Positions 1 through 7,584 of a DNA stretch of 64,000 bases are shown one piece after another (within the stretch, counting starts at the first letter, position 1; each line of letters opens with the position of its first letter). This stretch comes from JAALKW01 sp963974485 (GTDB taxonomy: Bacteria; Pseudomonadota; Gammaproteobacteria; Legionellales; Legionellaceae). The notes beneath the pieces were generated by a model that saw nothing but the letters and a program-made list of their open reading frames with translations, did not search any database and was not told where the DNA came from. The stretch covers positions 113,813-177,812 of the forward strand of contig CAXBBS010000005.1 in assembly GCA_963974485.1 (NCBI GenBank). The letters run 5' to 3'. Made by a program: the position numbers and the translations under genes.

Positions 1-2
1 CA

Positions 3-1013
3 GCATTGGTTGCGGCAGGAAAGGCGGCTTTAGATAAATACGGATACGGTATGGCGTCGGTGCGTTTTATATGTGGAACGCAGGCACCGCATAAAGCCTT
101 AGAGAGAAAAATAAGTGATTTTTTAGGTAAAGCCGATACGATTTTGTATCCTTCGTGTTTTGATGCAAACGCGGGTTTGTTCGAAACATTATTAGGGCCT
201 GAAGATGCGATTATTAGTGATGCCTTAAATCACGCCAGTATTATTGATGGTGTGCGATTATGTAAAGCCAAGCGATATCGTTATGCCAATAATGATATGC
301 AAGATTTAGAAAAGCAGCTTCAAGCCGCCAGTGATGCGCGTTTTCGTTTGATTGCAACGGACGGTGTGTTTTCGATGGATGGTATTTTGGCTAATTTACC
401 TGCTATTTGTGATTTAGCCGATAAGTACGGTGCTTTAGTGATGGTGGATGACTCGCATGCAGTAGGTTTTGTCGGTGAAACCGGTCGAGGGACGCCTGAG
501 CATTTTGGCGTGTCCGATCGCATTGATATTGTGACGGGAACGTTAGGTAAAGCGCTTGGTGGTGCATCCGGTGGTTTTACGGCCGCGAGTGAAGCTGTTG
601 TTGCCTGGTTGAGACAGCGTTCACGGCCTTATTTATTTTCAAATACGCTCGCACCTATGATCACGGAAACGTCGATTGCAGCGTTAGATTTGGTCATAAA
701 CAATCAAGATTTAATTCAGAAAGTGCAGCATAACGGGCGTTATTTTCGTGCTGGTTTAGAGCGGCTTGGGTTTAATTTGGTGCCCGGTGACCATGCGATT
801 GTGCCTGTGATGCTCGGGGACGCGGTGCTTGCTGGAAAAATGGCGGAGCGTTTGCTCGATGAAGGCATTTATGTGGTTGGCTTCTCGTTTCCGGTTGTAC
901 CCAAAGGTCAGGCTCGTATTCGAACACAAATGTCAGCCGCGCATACCGAAGCACATCTTGATAAGGCGTTGGACGCATTTGGGCGCGTAGGTCGTGAACT
1001 GGGTGTTATATAA
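3..1013 (+). CDS. kbl: 2-amino-3-ketobutyrate CoA ligase (glycine C-acetyltransferase), 5' end outside window
   Basis: This PLP-dependent enzyme cleaves 2-amino-3-ketobutyrate with CoA to glycine and acetyl-CoA, the second step of threonine degradation. The frame is open to the window edge, so the first roughly 60 residues of the usual ~397 are missing. The sequence shows the aspartate motif MVDDSHAVGF and the PLP-lysine region TGTLGKALGGASGG, both standard for the alpha-oxoamine synthase family. The C-terminal RIRTQMSAAHT segment is also family-typical and is what separates it from a random aminotransferase. The next gene, 30 bases on, is tdh, which makes its substrate, so a kbl-tdh operon is expected. 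Related enzymes (BioF, HemA) are less likely because of this linkage. Confidence 0.95.
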   Translation, partial: ALVAAGKAALDKYGYGMASVRFICGTQAPHKALERKISDFLGKADTILYPSCFDANAGLFETLLGPEDAIISDALNHASIIDGVRLCKAKRYRYANNDMQDLEKQLQAASDARFRLIATDGVFSMDGILANLPAICDLADKYGALVMVDDSHAVGFVGETGRGTPEHFGVSDRIDIVTGTLGKALGGASGGFTAASEAVVAWLRQRSRPYLFSNTLAPMITETSIAALDLVINNQDLIQKVQHNGRYFRAGLERLGFNLVPGDHAIVPVMLGDAVLAGKMAERLLDEGIYVVGFSFPVVPKGQARIRTQMSAAHTEAHLDKALDAFGRVGRELGVI

Positions 1014-1043
1014 GTTATTTTGTAAGTTATTTTGAGGGAACAG

Positions 1044-2069
1044 ATGAAGTCACTGATTAAAGCAAAACGTGAGCCTGGTATTTGGATGGATGATGCGCCC
1101 ATGCCGACGTTTAATGCAAATGAAGTGTTAATTAAAATTCATAAAACTGCGATTTGCGGCACAGACATTCATATTTATTCTTGGGATGATTGGGCGCAAG
1201 CGACGATACCTGTACCGATGATTGTTGGGCATGAGTTTTTTGGTGAAATTGCTGACGTCGGCCGTGAAGTTAAAGGTTTAACGGTCGGGCAGCGCGTGTC
1301 AGGTGAGGGGCATATTACCTGCGGTATCTGCCGTAATTGTCGTGCAGGTCGGCAGCACTTATGTCGGAAAACGCAAGGTGTGGGTGTCAATCGTCCCGGT
1401 TGTTTTGCTGAATATTTGGTGCTTCCTGCCAGTAATGTCTTGCCTTTGCCTGATAATATTACAGGCGATCAGGCGGCGATTTTAGATCCGTTTGGAAATG
1501 CAACGCATTGTGCGCTTTCGTTTAATTTAATCGGTGAAGATGTTTTAATCACCGGTGCAGGACCCATTGGAATGATGGCCGTAGCGATTGCACGTCATGC
1601 CGGTGCCAGGCATGTGGTGATTACCGATGTGAATGATCACCGCCTTGCCTTAGCTAAAAAAATGGGTGCTTCGCGTGCGATTAATATTAAATATCATACC
1701 CTTCAAGACACCATGGATGAGTTGGGGATGCGTGAAGGTTTTGATGTCGGTTTGGAAATGTCGGGTAATCCGATGGCCTTAAACGACATGGTCAAAACCA
1801 TGAACCATGGTGGGAAAATGGCACTTTTAGGTATTCCACCGGAAGCAACACCGATAGACTGGACCCAAGTGATCTTCAAAGGCCTCGAGCTTAAAGGTAT
1901 TTATGGGCGAGAAATGTATGAAACATGGTACAAAATGATTGCCATGCTTCAAAGTGGCTTGGATTTATCACCGGTGATGACACATCATTTTCCGGTGGAT
2001 GATTTTCAAGATGCTTTTCAGATTATGGCCTCAGGCCAATCGGGTAAAGTGATTTTAGATTGGACTTAA
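1044..2069 (+). CDS. tdh: L-threonine 3-dehydrogenase
   Basis: Zinc-dependent medium-chain dehydrogenase that oxidises threonine to 2-amino-3-ketobutyrate with NAD+. It has 341 residues, the family's usual length. Visible signatures are the catalytic zinc motif CGTDIHIY, the GHEFFGEI segment, a structural-zinc cluster of closely spaced cysteines (CGICRNCRAGRQHLC) and the Rossmann loop GAGPIGMMA. The ATG at 1044 is chosen because GAGGGA lies just upstream; an in-frame TTG 12 bases earlier lacks such a site. It follows kbl directly, so the two together turn threonine into glycine and acetyl-CoA. Confidence 0.96.
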   Translation: MKSLIKAKREPGIWMDDAPMPTFNANEVLIKIHKTAICGTDIHIYSWDDWAQATIPVPMIVGHEFFGEIADVGREVKGLTVGQRVSGEGHITCGICRNCRAGRQHLCRKTQGVGVNRPGCFAEYLVLPASNVLPLPDNITGDQAAILDPFGNATHCALSFNLIGEDVLITGAGPIGMMAVAIARHAGARHVVITDVNDHRLALAKKMGASRAINIKYHTLQDTMDELGMREGFDVGLEMSGNPMALNDMVKTMNHGGKMALLGIPPEATPIDWTQVIFKGLELKGIYGREMYETWYKMIAMLQSGLDLSPVMTHHFPVDDFQDAFQIMASGQSGKVILDWT

Positions 2070-2112
2070 TTATTTAAATTTATTTAAATCAGTATGAATT
2101 GGAGTAGTTTTT

Positions 2113-3789
2113 ATGGCGCAGTATATTTTTACCATGAACCACGTGAGTAAAGTGGTTGAGAATCAACGCACAATTTTGAAAGATATTTCACTTAGTTTTT
2201 ACCCTGGAGCAAAAATTGGGGTGCTTGGACTGAACGGTTCGGGTAAATCAACGCTGCTTCGTATCATGGCAGGTGTGGATAAAAACTTTGAAGGTGAAGC
2301 ACGTCCTCAGGCAGGCATTCGTATTGGTTATCTTCCTCAAGAGCCTCAAATGAACCCTAAACAAACGGTTCGTGAGGTGGTGGAAGAAGCTGTTGCGGAT
2401 ATGAAAGGTTTACTGACTAAATTTGATGAGATCAGTGCTAAATTTTGTGAGCCTATGAGTGATGATGCCATGACCGCCCTGCTTGAAGAGCAAGGTGATT
2501 TGCAGCAAGCCATTGAAGCCGGTGGTGGTTGGGATTTAGACCGACGACTTGAAATTGCTTGTAATGCTTTACGCCTACCTGATGGTGATGCGTTGATCGG
2601 CGTGTTGTCGGGTGGTGAGTGTCGTCGCGTTGCTTTATGTCGATTACTGCTATCAAACCCAGATATGCTCTTACTGGATGAGCCAACCAATCACTTGGAT
2701 GCCGAAAGTGTTGCATGGCTTGAACGTTATTTAGAAGAATTTACAGGAACGGTTGTCGCGATTACCCATGATCGGTATTTCTTGGATAATGCAGCGCAGT
2801 GGATTCTCGAGCTCGATCGCGGTGAGGGTATCCCATATGAAGGTAATTATACGACATGGCTTGAGCAAAAAACCACGCGCTTAGCCCAAGAACAAAAACA
2901 AGAATCAGCGCACGATCGCGCACTGAAAGCTGAGCTTGAATGGGCTCGCAGTTCGCCCAAAGGTCGTCGCGTTAAAAACAAGGCACGTTTAGCGCGCGTT
3001 GAAGAAATGAGCTCTCGTGAATTTCAAAAACGTCAAGAAACCAATGACTTATATATCCCACCCGGTGAGCGTTTAGGTGACTTGGTGATTGAAGGCGAGA
3101 ATTTGTCCAAAGCCTTTGGTGATCGTGTTTTATTTGAAAATTTGAATTTCAGATTACCGAAAGGCGGTATTTTAGGAATTGTTGGGCCCAACGGTGCCGG
3201 AAAATCAACGTTCTTGAAAATGTTGACGCAGCAAATCACACCGGACAAAGGTGAAATCCGTATCGGAAAAACAGTCGATTTGGCATACGTTGACCAATCA
3301 CGTGATAGCCTGGATGACCGTAAGACGGCTTGGGAGATGATTTCTGGTGGTCACGATATTATCCAAGTGGGTGCATTTCAGATGTCATCACGTGCCTACG
3401 CGGGACGTTTTAATTTTAAAGGATCTGATCAACAAAAACGTGTTGGAGATTTATCGGGTGGTGAACGTAATCGTGTGCATTTGGCCTGCTTGTTAAAGCG
3501 TGGTGCAAATGTACTGCTGCTCGATGAGCCGAGTAATGATTTAGATGTTGAAACCTTACGAGCCTTAGAAGAAGCCATGTTGAACTTCCCGGGATGTGCT
3601 ATTGTTGTCTCACATGACCGCTGGTTTCTCAATCGAATTTGCACGCATTTATTGGCATTTGAAGGGGATTCTAAAGTCGTATTTATTGATGGAAACTATC
3701 AAGATTATGAAGAAGATCGTAAGCGTCGCTTGGGTGATGCAGCAAATAATCCATCTAAGACAAAATACCGTCGTCTTCATGAAGATTAA
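2113..3789 (+). CDS. ettA: Energy-dependent translational throttle protein EttA (ABC-F ATPase)
   Basis: A soluble ABC-F protein with two ATP-binding cassettes and no membrane domain. Family members bind the ribosomal E site and tune early elongation to the ATP/ADP ratio. The two Walker A motifs read GLNGSGKST and GPNGAGKST, and the two signature motifs are LSGGECRR and LSGGERNR. Walker B regions end in DEPTNHLD and DEPSNDLD. The linker (residues about 240-320) is rich in charged residues, including SSPKGRRVKNKARLARVEEM, as in EttA. The length of 558 residues matches EttA (about 555) rather than Uup or YheS. The following lipoprotein gene starts 4 bases after its stop, so they may be co-transcribed. 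Confidence 0.95.
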   Translation: MAQYIFTMNHVSKVVENQRTILKDISLSFYPGAKIGVLGLNGSGKSTLLRIMAGVDKNFEGEARPQAGIRIGYLPQEPQMNPKQTVREVVEEAVADMKGLLTKFDEISAKFCEPMSDDAMTALLEEQGDLQQAIEAGGGWDLDRRLEIACNALRLPDGDALIGVLSGGECRRVALCRLLLSNPDMLLLDEPTNHLDAESVAWLERYLEEFTGTVVAITHDRYFLDNAAQWILELDRGEGIPYEGNYTTWLEQKTTRLAQEQKQESAHDRALKAELEWARSSPKGRRVKNKARLARVEEMSSREFQKRQETNDLYIPPGERLGDLVIEGENLSKAFGDRVLFENLNFRLPKGGILGIVGPNGAGKSTFLKMLTQQITPDKGEIRIGKTVDLAYVDQSRDSLDDRKTAWEMISGGHDIIQVGAFQMSSRAYAGRFNFKGSDQQKRVGDLSGGERNRVHLACLLKRGANVLLLDEPSNDLDVETLRALEEAMLNFPGCAIVVSHDRWFLNRICTHLLAFEGDSKVVFIDGNYQDYEEDRKRRLGDAANNPSKTKYRRLHED

Positions 3790-3793
3790 GAGC

Positions 3794-4399
3794 ATGAAGT
3801 ACGCTTGGTTGCCGTTGGTGTTGTGTTTGAACCTGACGGCATGCCTTGATGTTGATGAAGCTACGGTGGTTACGGATGATTACGGTGAGGAGCATTACAT
3901 GCCTCATCATTTGAAAGATACACATGGACGCAATCATTTTCCTTTGCAAATCAAACCGCGTGGTCGGAAACTTTTTGTGTTCGACCCTAAGGTGTCTGCT
4001 TGGGCTGCATACAACGAGGAAGGGGAGCGGGTACAAACAGGCATGGGTTCAGGTGGCGCTGACTTTTGTGATGATACAAACGAACCGTGCCGTACAGTCA
4101 CAGGAAACTTCCGCATTTATTACAAACGCGGGAAAGATTGTAAGTCAAAAGCGTATCCAGTTGATACTGGCGGTGGCGCTAAAATGCCGTACTGCATGTA
4201 TTTTTATCGAGGATTTACCATTCATTCGGGGTATGAGAAGCTGACAACCAATGCAAGTCATGGATGCATCCGCGTACTTCCCAGTGCTGCAAAATGGCTG
4301 AACGAAGAGTTTGTCAAAGTCGGGAGTACGGAAGTCGTGATTTTATCGTATAAAGATGAAGATGGTGATGGCAGCTGGTTGCGTGATGCGATGATGTAA
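3794..4399 (+). CDS. L,D-transpeptidase (YkuD family) lipoprotein
   Basis: Predicted peptidoglycan cross-linking or protein-anchoring enzyme of the YkuD family, 201 residues. The N-terminus is a short lipoprotein signal with lipobox LTAC (Cys17), so the enzyme should be membrane-anchored in the periplasm. The catalytic signature is clear: His144 in TIHSGYEKL, then SHGCIRV with His156, Cys158 and Arg160. Extra cysteine pairs (FCDDTNEPC, DCKSKAYP, PYC) suggest disulfides. I chose the ATG at 3794. An in-frame ATG at 3779 would overlap ettA by 11 bases and put charged residues ahead of the signal. The exact substrate (Ldt type) cannot be read from sequence. Confidence 0.88.
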   Translation: MKYAWLPLVLCLNLTACLDVDEATVVTDDYGEEHYMPHHLKDTHGRNHFPLQIKPRGRKLFVFDPKVSAWAAYNEEGERVQTGMGSGGADFCDDTNEPCRTVTGNFRIYYKRGKDCKSKAYPVDTGGGAKMPYCMYFYRGFTIHSGYEKLTTNASHGCIRVLPSAAKWLNEEFVKVGSTEVVILSYKDEDGDGSWLRDAMM

Positions 4400-4480
4400 T
4401 CATCCCGACATGCTTGTTCGGGTTGGTTTGGTTTGAGGCACGAGGGCAATACCCTTATTCCCAAAGAATTTTTCACTCTA

Positions 4481-4521
4481 CCCACAACGTTATCCACAGA
4501 TAATGGGGATAACGTTGTGGG
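4481..4521. repeat. Perfect inverted repeat, 15-bp arms, 11-nt spacer, containing facing DnaA boxes
   Basis: Left arm CCCACAACGTTATCC (4481-4495) is exactly reverse-complemented by GGATAACGTTGTGGG (4507-4521). A perfect DnaA box runs off the inner end of the left arm. The opposite box on the right arm has one mismatch. No T-run follows directly, so a simple terminator for the upstream L,D-transpeptidase gene is less likely than a protein-binding or cruciform site. Confidence 0.8.
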
Positions 4522-4700
4522 GTGTTATTAACATAAAAAAACGTTATTTTTCAATATAGTTATGTGGTTATAGATGTGGCTTTGCGAAGGGTTTTTAGCC
4601 GGTGGATGAGAATGATTTTATATTTATCCACATTTATGAATGGGTGCAATAGAACAAGACCGGCTCGTATTATAATCCAGTATTTTTTTTAAAAACAGTC

Positions 4701-4730
4701 TTGACAGCCATGTTTTTGAATTTTTTTTAT
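4701..4730 (+). promoter_or_regulatory. Sigma-70-type promoter for the AI-2E family gene
   Basis: A perfect -35 TTGACA (4701-4706) is followed after 18 bases by TTTTAT (4725-4730). Transcription would start near 4737, leaving about 40 bases of leader before the GTG start at 4778. Confidence 0.55.
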
Positions 4731-4777
4731 GTCATGATTAATTATTATGTATTTGAGCAGAGCTTTGGAGAGCGCGT

Positions 4778-5818
4778 GTGAATCGAATCATGACATTTTC
4801 TGCAGGATTAATCAGCGTGACGTTGATTGGTTACTTATTGATGACCGGGCGTAGTTTTTTATTGCCTTGGGTGATTGCGTTGTTTGTTTGGAATTTATTA
4901 AATACATTGAATCGCTCGATACAACACCTGCCAGGGCTGGGTAAATATTTGCCTGAAAAAGTCAGTATGCTGTTGTCTTTCGTTGTTGTCGTTGGATGTG
5001 TGTGGGAATTGGTCCATATTGTCTCTGACAATGTGAACGAGGTGATTAACGCTTCAGCCCGCTATAAAGAAAGCTTTAGGCATTTGACGGGCCAGCTTAA
5101 TCAACAATTGCTGGCTAAGTCGATGACTTATGTCGAGCGAATGAGTGATGAGCTTGATGTTCAAAAAATCTTAATTAATGTGTACGCTGGCTTTACTACC
5201 GTCGCAAGCTCAGCATTTTTAATCGCGATTTATATTATGTTTTTATTTGTAGAGCAAGCTGTTTTTGCAACAAAAATCAAACGCTTGGTTCCCTCTGAAA
5301 AACAGCGTCAAGTTATGAGCGAATTAATGACTCGCACCCTGCGCGATATACAAACGTATTTGGGATTAAAAACATTGATGGGGTTATTAACTGCGTTTGC
5401 GAGCTGGGGCATTATGACCTGGATTGGACTTGACTTTGCAGAATTTTGGGCGCTTCTTATCTTTTTCTTAAACTACATTCCAAATATTGGCTCGATTATC
5501 GCGACGTTGTTTCCTGCACTATTAGCTTTAATTCAATTTCAAACGTGGTTCCCGTTTGTTGCGATGACATCGGGCCTTGTTGCTGTTCAGTTTGTGATTG
5601 GTACGTTGCTTGAACCACGCTACCTTGGGCGTTCGTTGAACTTGAGTCCTTTGGTTATTTTGTTTGCTTTGGGTTTATGGGGTGTGATTTGGGGCGTGGT
5701 TGGGATGTTCTTGGCGGTACCAATTACGGTGATGATGATGATTGTCCTGGCGCATTTTCCGGCAACCCGTCCTTTCGCGATTATGCTCTCAAAAGACGGG
5801 CTGATTGAAACGAAGTAG
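4778..5818 (+). CDS. AI-2E family transporter / PerM-type inner-membrane protein
   Basis: A 346-residue polytopic membrane protein of the AI-2E/PerM/YdgG family, whose members export small molecules, take part in Na+/H+ exchange, or are uncharacterised. There are paired N-terminal helices (residues about 5-45), a helix near 63-80, then a soluble stretch (about 85-140). Further helices follow at about 145-165 and 200-325. Family-typical motifs are NYIPNIGSIIATLFPALLAL and EPRYLGRSLNLSPLVILF. The start is a GTG placed 7 bases after GGAG. It stands alone with its own promoter. The family label is secure but the substrate is not. Confidence 0.85.
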   Translation: MNRIMTFSAGLISVTLIGYLLMTGRSFLLPWVIALFVWNLLNTLNRSIQHLPGLGKYLPEKVSMLLSFVVVVGCVWELVHIVSDNVNEVINASARYKESFRHLTGQLNQQLLAKSMTYVERMSDELDVQKILINVYAGFTTVASSAFLIAIYIMFLFVEQAVFATKIKRLVPSEKQRQVMSELMTRTLRDIQTYLGLKTLMGLLTAFASWGIMTWIGLDFAEFWALLIFFLNYIPNIGSIIATLFPALLALIQFQTWFPFVAMTSGLVAVQFVIGTLLEPRYLGRSLNLSPLVILFALGLWGVIWGVVGMFLAVPITVMMMIVLAHFPATRPFAIMLSKDGLIETK

Positions 5819-5825
5819 TGTTGGG

Positions 5826-5865
5826 CTTAATATTATTTGATAATAATTGTGGCATGGTGTATATT
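5826..5865 (+). promoter_or_regulatory. Promoter of the 462-residue unknown gene with a PmrA-like half site
   Basis: TTGATA (5837-5842), a 17-base spacer and TATATT (5860-5865) form a good sigma-70 promoter, with start of transcription expected near 5872. Just upstream is CTTAATATT (5826-5834), identical to the half site reported for the Legionella/Coxiella response regulator PmrA. The second half of the tandem element is poor, so PmrA control is only a suggestion. Confidence 0.5.
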
Positions 5866-5897
5866 ATTGAATCTTTATGATTTAGGGTCCGTTACTT

Positions 5898-7286
5898 ATG
5901 CCAATAACAACTGATGAGATTGCAATTCTAGTAGATACAACATACTCGGACATCAAGAATAATTTTATTGCATTAATGCCACCGGTGGATGAGCGAAAAA
6001 TTTTCATGGCTTGTGATAATCCCATTCGATCGGCATTTAAGGCCGCTAAATCTGGCGCTGAAGGGGAGTCTAACAAAAAAAAGTTATACTATAAGCTTTC
6101 GAGCAAGTTTCACCAAGATAAATTGTCATCACGTGATCATGAGCTAACGGTGCAGTTAGACCGTTTATCATTAAACAAGGAAGACGTGAAACTAAAATTT
6201 ATTCCTATTCCTCAACAGATTATCAATAGTGCTTATTATAACAATGATGATTTTTCTGAAGTTATGACGAGCATGGCGAGTAAGCCGTCTCAGACCATGA
6301 ATCAGCTTTATAAGCAAATCATCGAAGCAGTTACACCTATTTATAATGAATATATGCGCTACCCCGAACCTATCCGAAGTATTGTTAAATATACTCGACT
6401 CATGATTTTTGCAGGGATTGCTATTACAAGCTTGCTGGGAAGTCTTTATGTTGCGGATCTTTTTCTTGGCGAACTTGTTCTCGCGCTCATGACGTCTCAT
6501 GATCTCGGTAACAGATTGACCGATGTACGCCTATTAAATTTTATAACCAACGATCAATATGGCAATGAGCTTGATAAAAACATCACACGTGAAAGGATGG
6601 CTGGCTTCGCCAGAGAGAAACTCATTATTTTACATGGTATCGATGCTTATGAGGAAACGGACGAAGCGGCGATAACGCTTTATATCGACAAATGTATTAA
6701 TTTATATCAAAGAGCAAACGACACTTTAATTAAGTCTTATCAGAGCACGCTAGATTCTTGTAATAATTACCTTAATCAACCCGATATAAATAACACACAA
6801 CGTCAGGCTAACGAAAAAATTCGACAAGAAACAGGGCAGAAACTTGCTACCTATCGTGCTGAACTTAAATCTCAAAATGAAGAAAAACTTAAACATAAAA
6901 TAAAAGAAGATGTGACGGGCATGGAATGCTTATACGCCACGTTGAATGCGTTTATACATGAAATTACAAAACCGTTTTCTGGTGATTTATCAAGTAACTT
7001 AATATCGGGGGCTGTACGCGTACTTCTGGCTTTATTGCTCCTTCCGTGCTTAATGATACAAGCCGTGCAGCAAATATTAAACCCTGTTGTCTCGGCTCTG
7101 TTTCTTGTAACCGCAGCAATTGCAGCAGTCCCTTGCCTTGCGGTTCTTTTTGTTTCAAATATACCATTGTATATTTATGATGCGGTTACTGAGGTGTCAC
7201 CACATATGAACGCTTTTTTCCAACCATCAAATCATGCCTCATCAGTTGATGCGTGTGTTGGCTTGAGATGCGATGGGCCGTGTTAG
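5898..7286 (+). CDS. Unknown membrane protein, possible Dot/Icm substrate
   Basis: 462 residues; I recognise no family. The N-terminal 150 residues are hydrophilic and lack a signal peptide. A hydrophobic stretch lies at about 165-197. A charged helical region rich in Lys, Glu, Asn and Gln follows (about 220-350), probably coiled coil. A second pair of long hydrophobic segments lies at about 370-430. Two hydrophobic hairpins in an otherwise cytosolic-looking protein, a single-gene transcription unit and a PmrA-like half site are traits of many membrane-directed Dot/Icm effectors. That role is inference. The last 45 bases overlap the 3' end of the convergent gene. Confidence 0.7.
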   Translation: MPITTDEIAILVDTTYSDIKNNFIALMPPVDERKIFMACDNPIRSAFKAAKSGAEGESNKKKLYYKLSSKFHQDKLSSRDHELTVQLDRLSLNKEDVKLKFIPIPQQIINSAYYNNDDFSEVMTSMASKPSQTMNQLYKQIIEAVTPIYNEYMRYPEPIRSIVKYTRLMIFAGIAITSLLGSLYVADLFLGELVLALMTSHDLGNRLTDVRLLNFITNDQYGNELDKNITRERMAGFAREKLIILHGIDAYEETDEAAITLYIDKCINLYQRANDTLIKSYQSTLDSCNNYLNQPDINNTQRQANEKIRQETGQKLATYRAELKSQNEEKLKHKIKEDVTGMECLYATLNAFIHEITKPFSGDLSSNLISGAVRVLLALLLLPCLMIQAVQQILNPVVSALFLVTAAIAAVPCLAVLFVSNIPLYIYDAVTEVSPHMNAFFQPSNHASSVDACVGLRCDGPC

Positions 7287-7523
7287 GGTCGAATGATGAA
7301 TAAACCAATACACCGCGGCAATAAAAACACCACCGAGTAACGTAGCAAAAGCCCAGGTAGGCGCCGCAACTAATGCCGGGCGTTGACCCATTTTCTGCAG
7401 TTGCCCTGCATCTTTTGCAACAGCGCCTGCAAAAAGAATATGAATAAAAGCATTCACGATAAGAATTAATAAATAAAACGTCTGAATGGAATGGTTGTAT
7501 TGCTGAGCAAGTTCTTGAAGCAT
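7242..7523 (-). CDS. Small inner-membrane protein of unknown function
   Basis: 93 residues with two clear hydrophobic helices, at about 16-38 and 52-74, joined by a short charged loop (KDAGQLQKMGQRP). The N-terminus is hydrophilic and there is no signal peptide. The start ATG is preceded on the minus strand by a run containing AAAAGAG. The 3' end overlaps the convergent 462-residue gene by 45 bases. A longer reading in another frame of this stretch exists but looks like a shadow. I do not recognise a named family. Confidence 0.65.
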   Translation of the reverse strand: MLQELAQQYNHSIQTFYLLILIVNAFIHILFAGAVAKDAGQLQKMGQRPALVAAPTWAFATLLGGVFIAAVYWFIHHSTLTRPIASQANTRIN

Positions 7524-7584
7524 AAATATCTCTTTTATAATAAGTAATTATCTTAATCATAACAGAAATAATAAAAGGTTCACC

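Larger units (their letters stand above)
4400..4777. other. 378-bp AT-rich intergenic region with DnaA boxes (origin-like or DnaA-titration site candidate)
   Basis: No gene is visible here. Two perfect DnaA boxes (TTATCCACA) lie at 4490-4498 and 4624-4632. A near-perfect reverse box (TGGGGATAA, one mismatch) lies at 4504-4512, facing the first. The first pair is embedded in a perfect 15-bp inverted repeat. Between and after the boxes the DNA is strongly AT-rich with A and T runs. A 14-mer ending at 4683 recurs upstream of trpX. A TTGACA promoter for the next gene starts at 4701. dnaA, gyrB and mnmG are not in the window, so the origin idea rests only on the boxes. Confidence 0.45.

Noticed and set aside
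3596..3793. Longer N-terminus for the L,D-transpeptidase reaching back into ettA
   Set aside because: The ettA frame is fully conserved there, and the lipoprotein signal only makes sense from 3794 (or 3779).
7186..7560. 124-codon minus-strand frame with many Cys and Tyr
   Set aside because: It is an alternative frame of the 93-residue membrane protein region, with unlikely composition.
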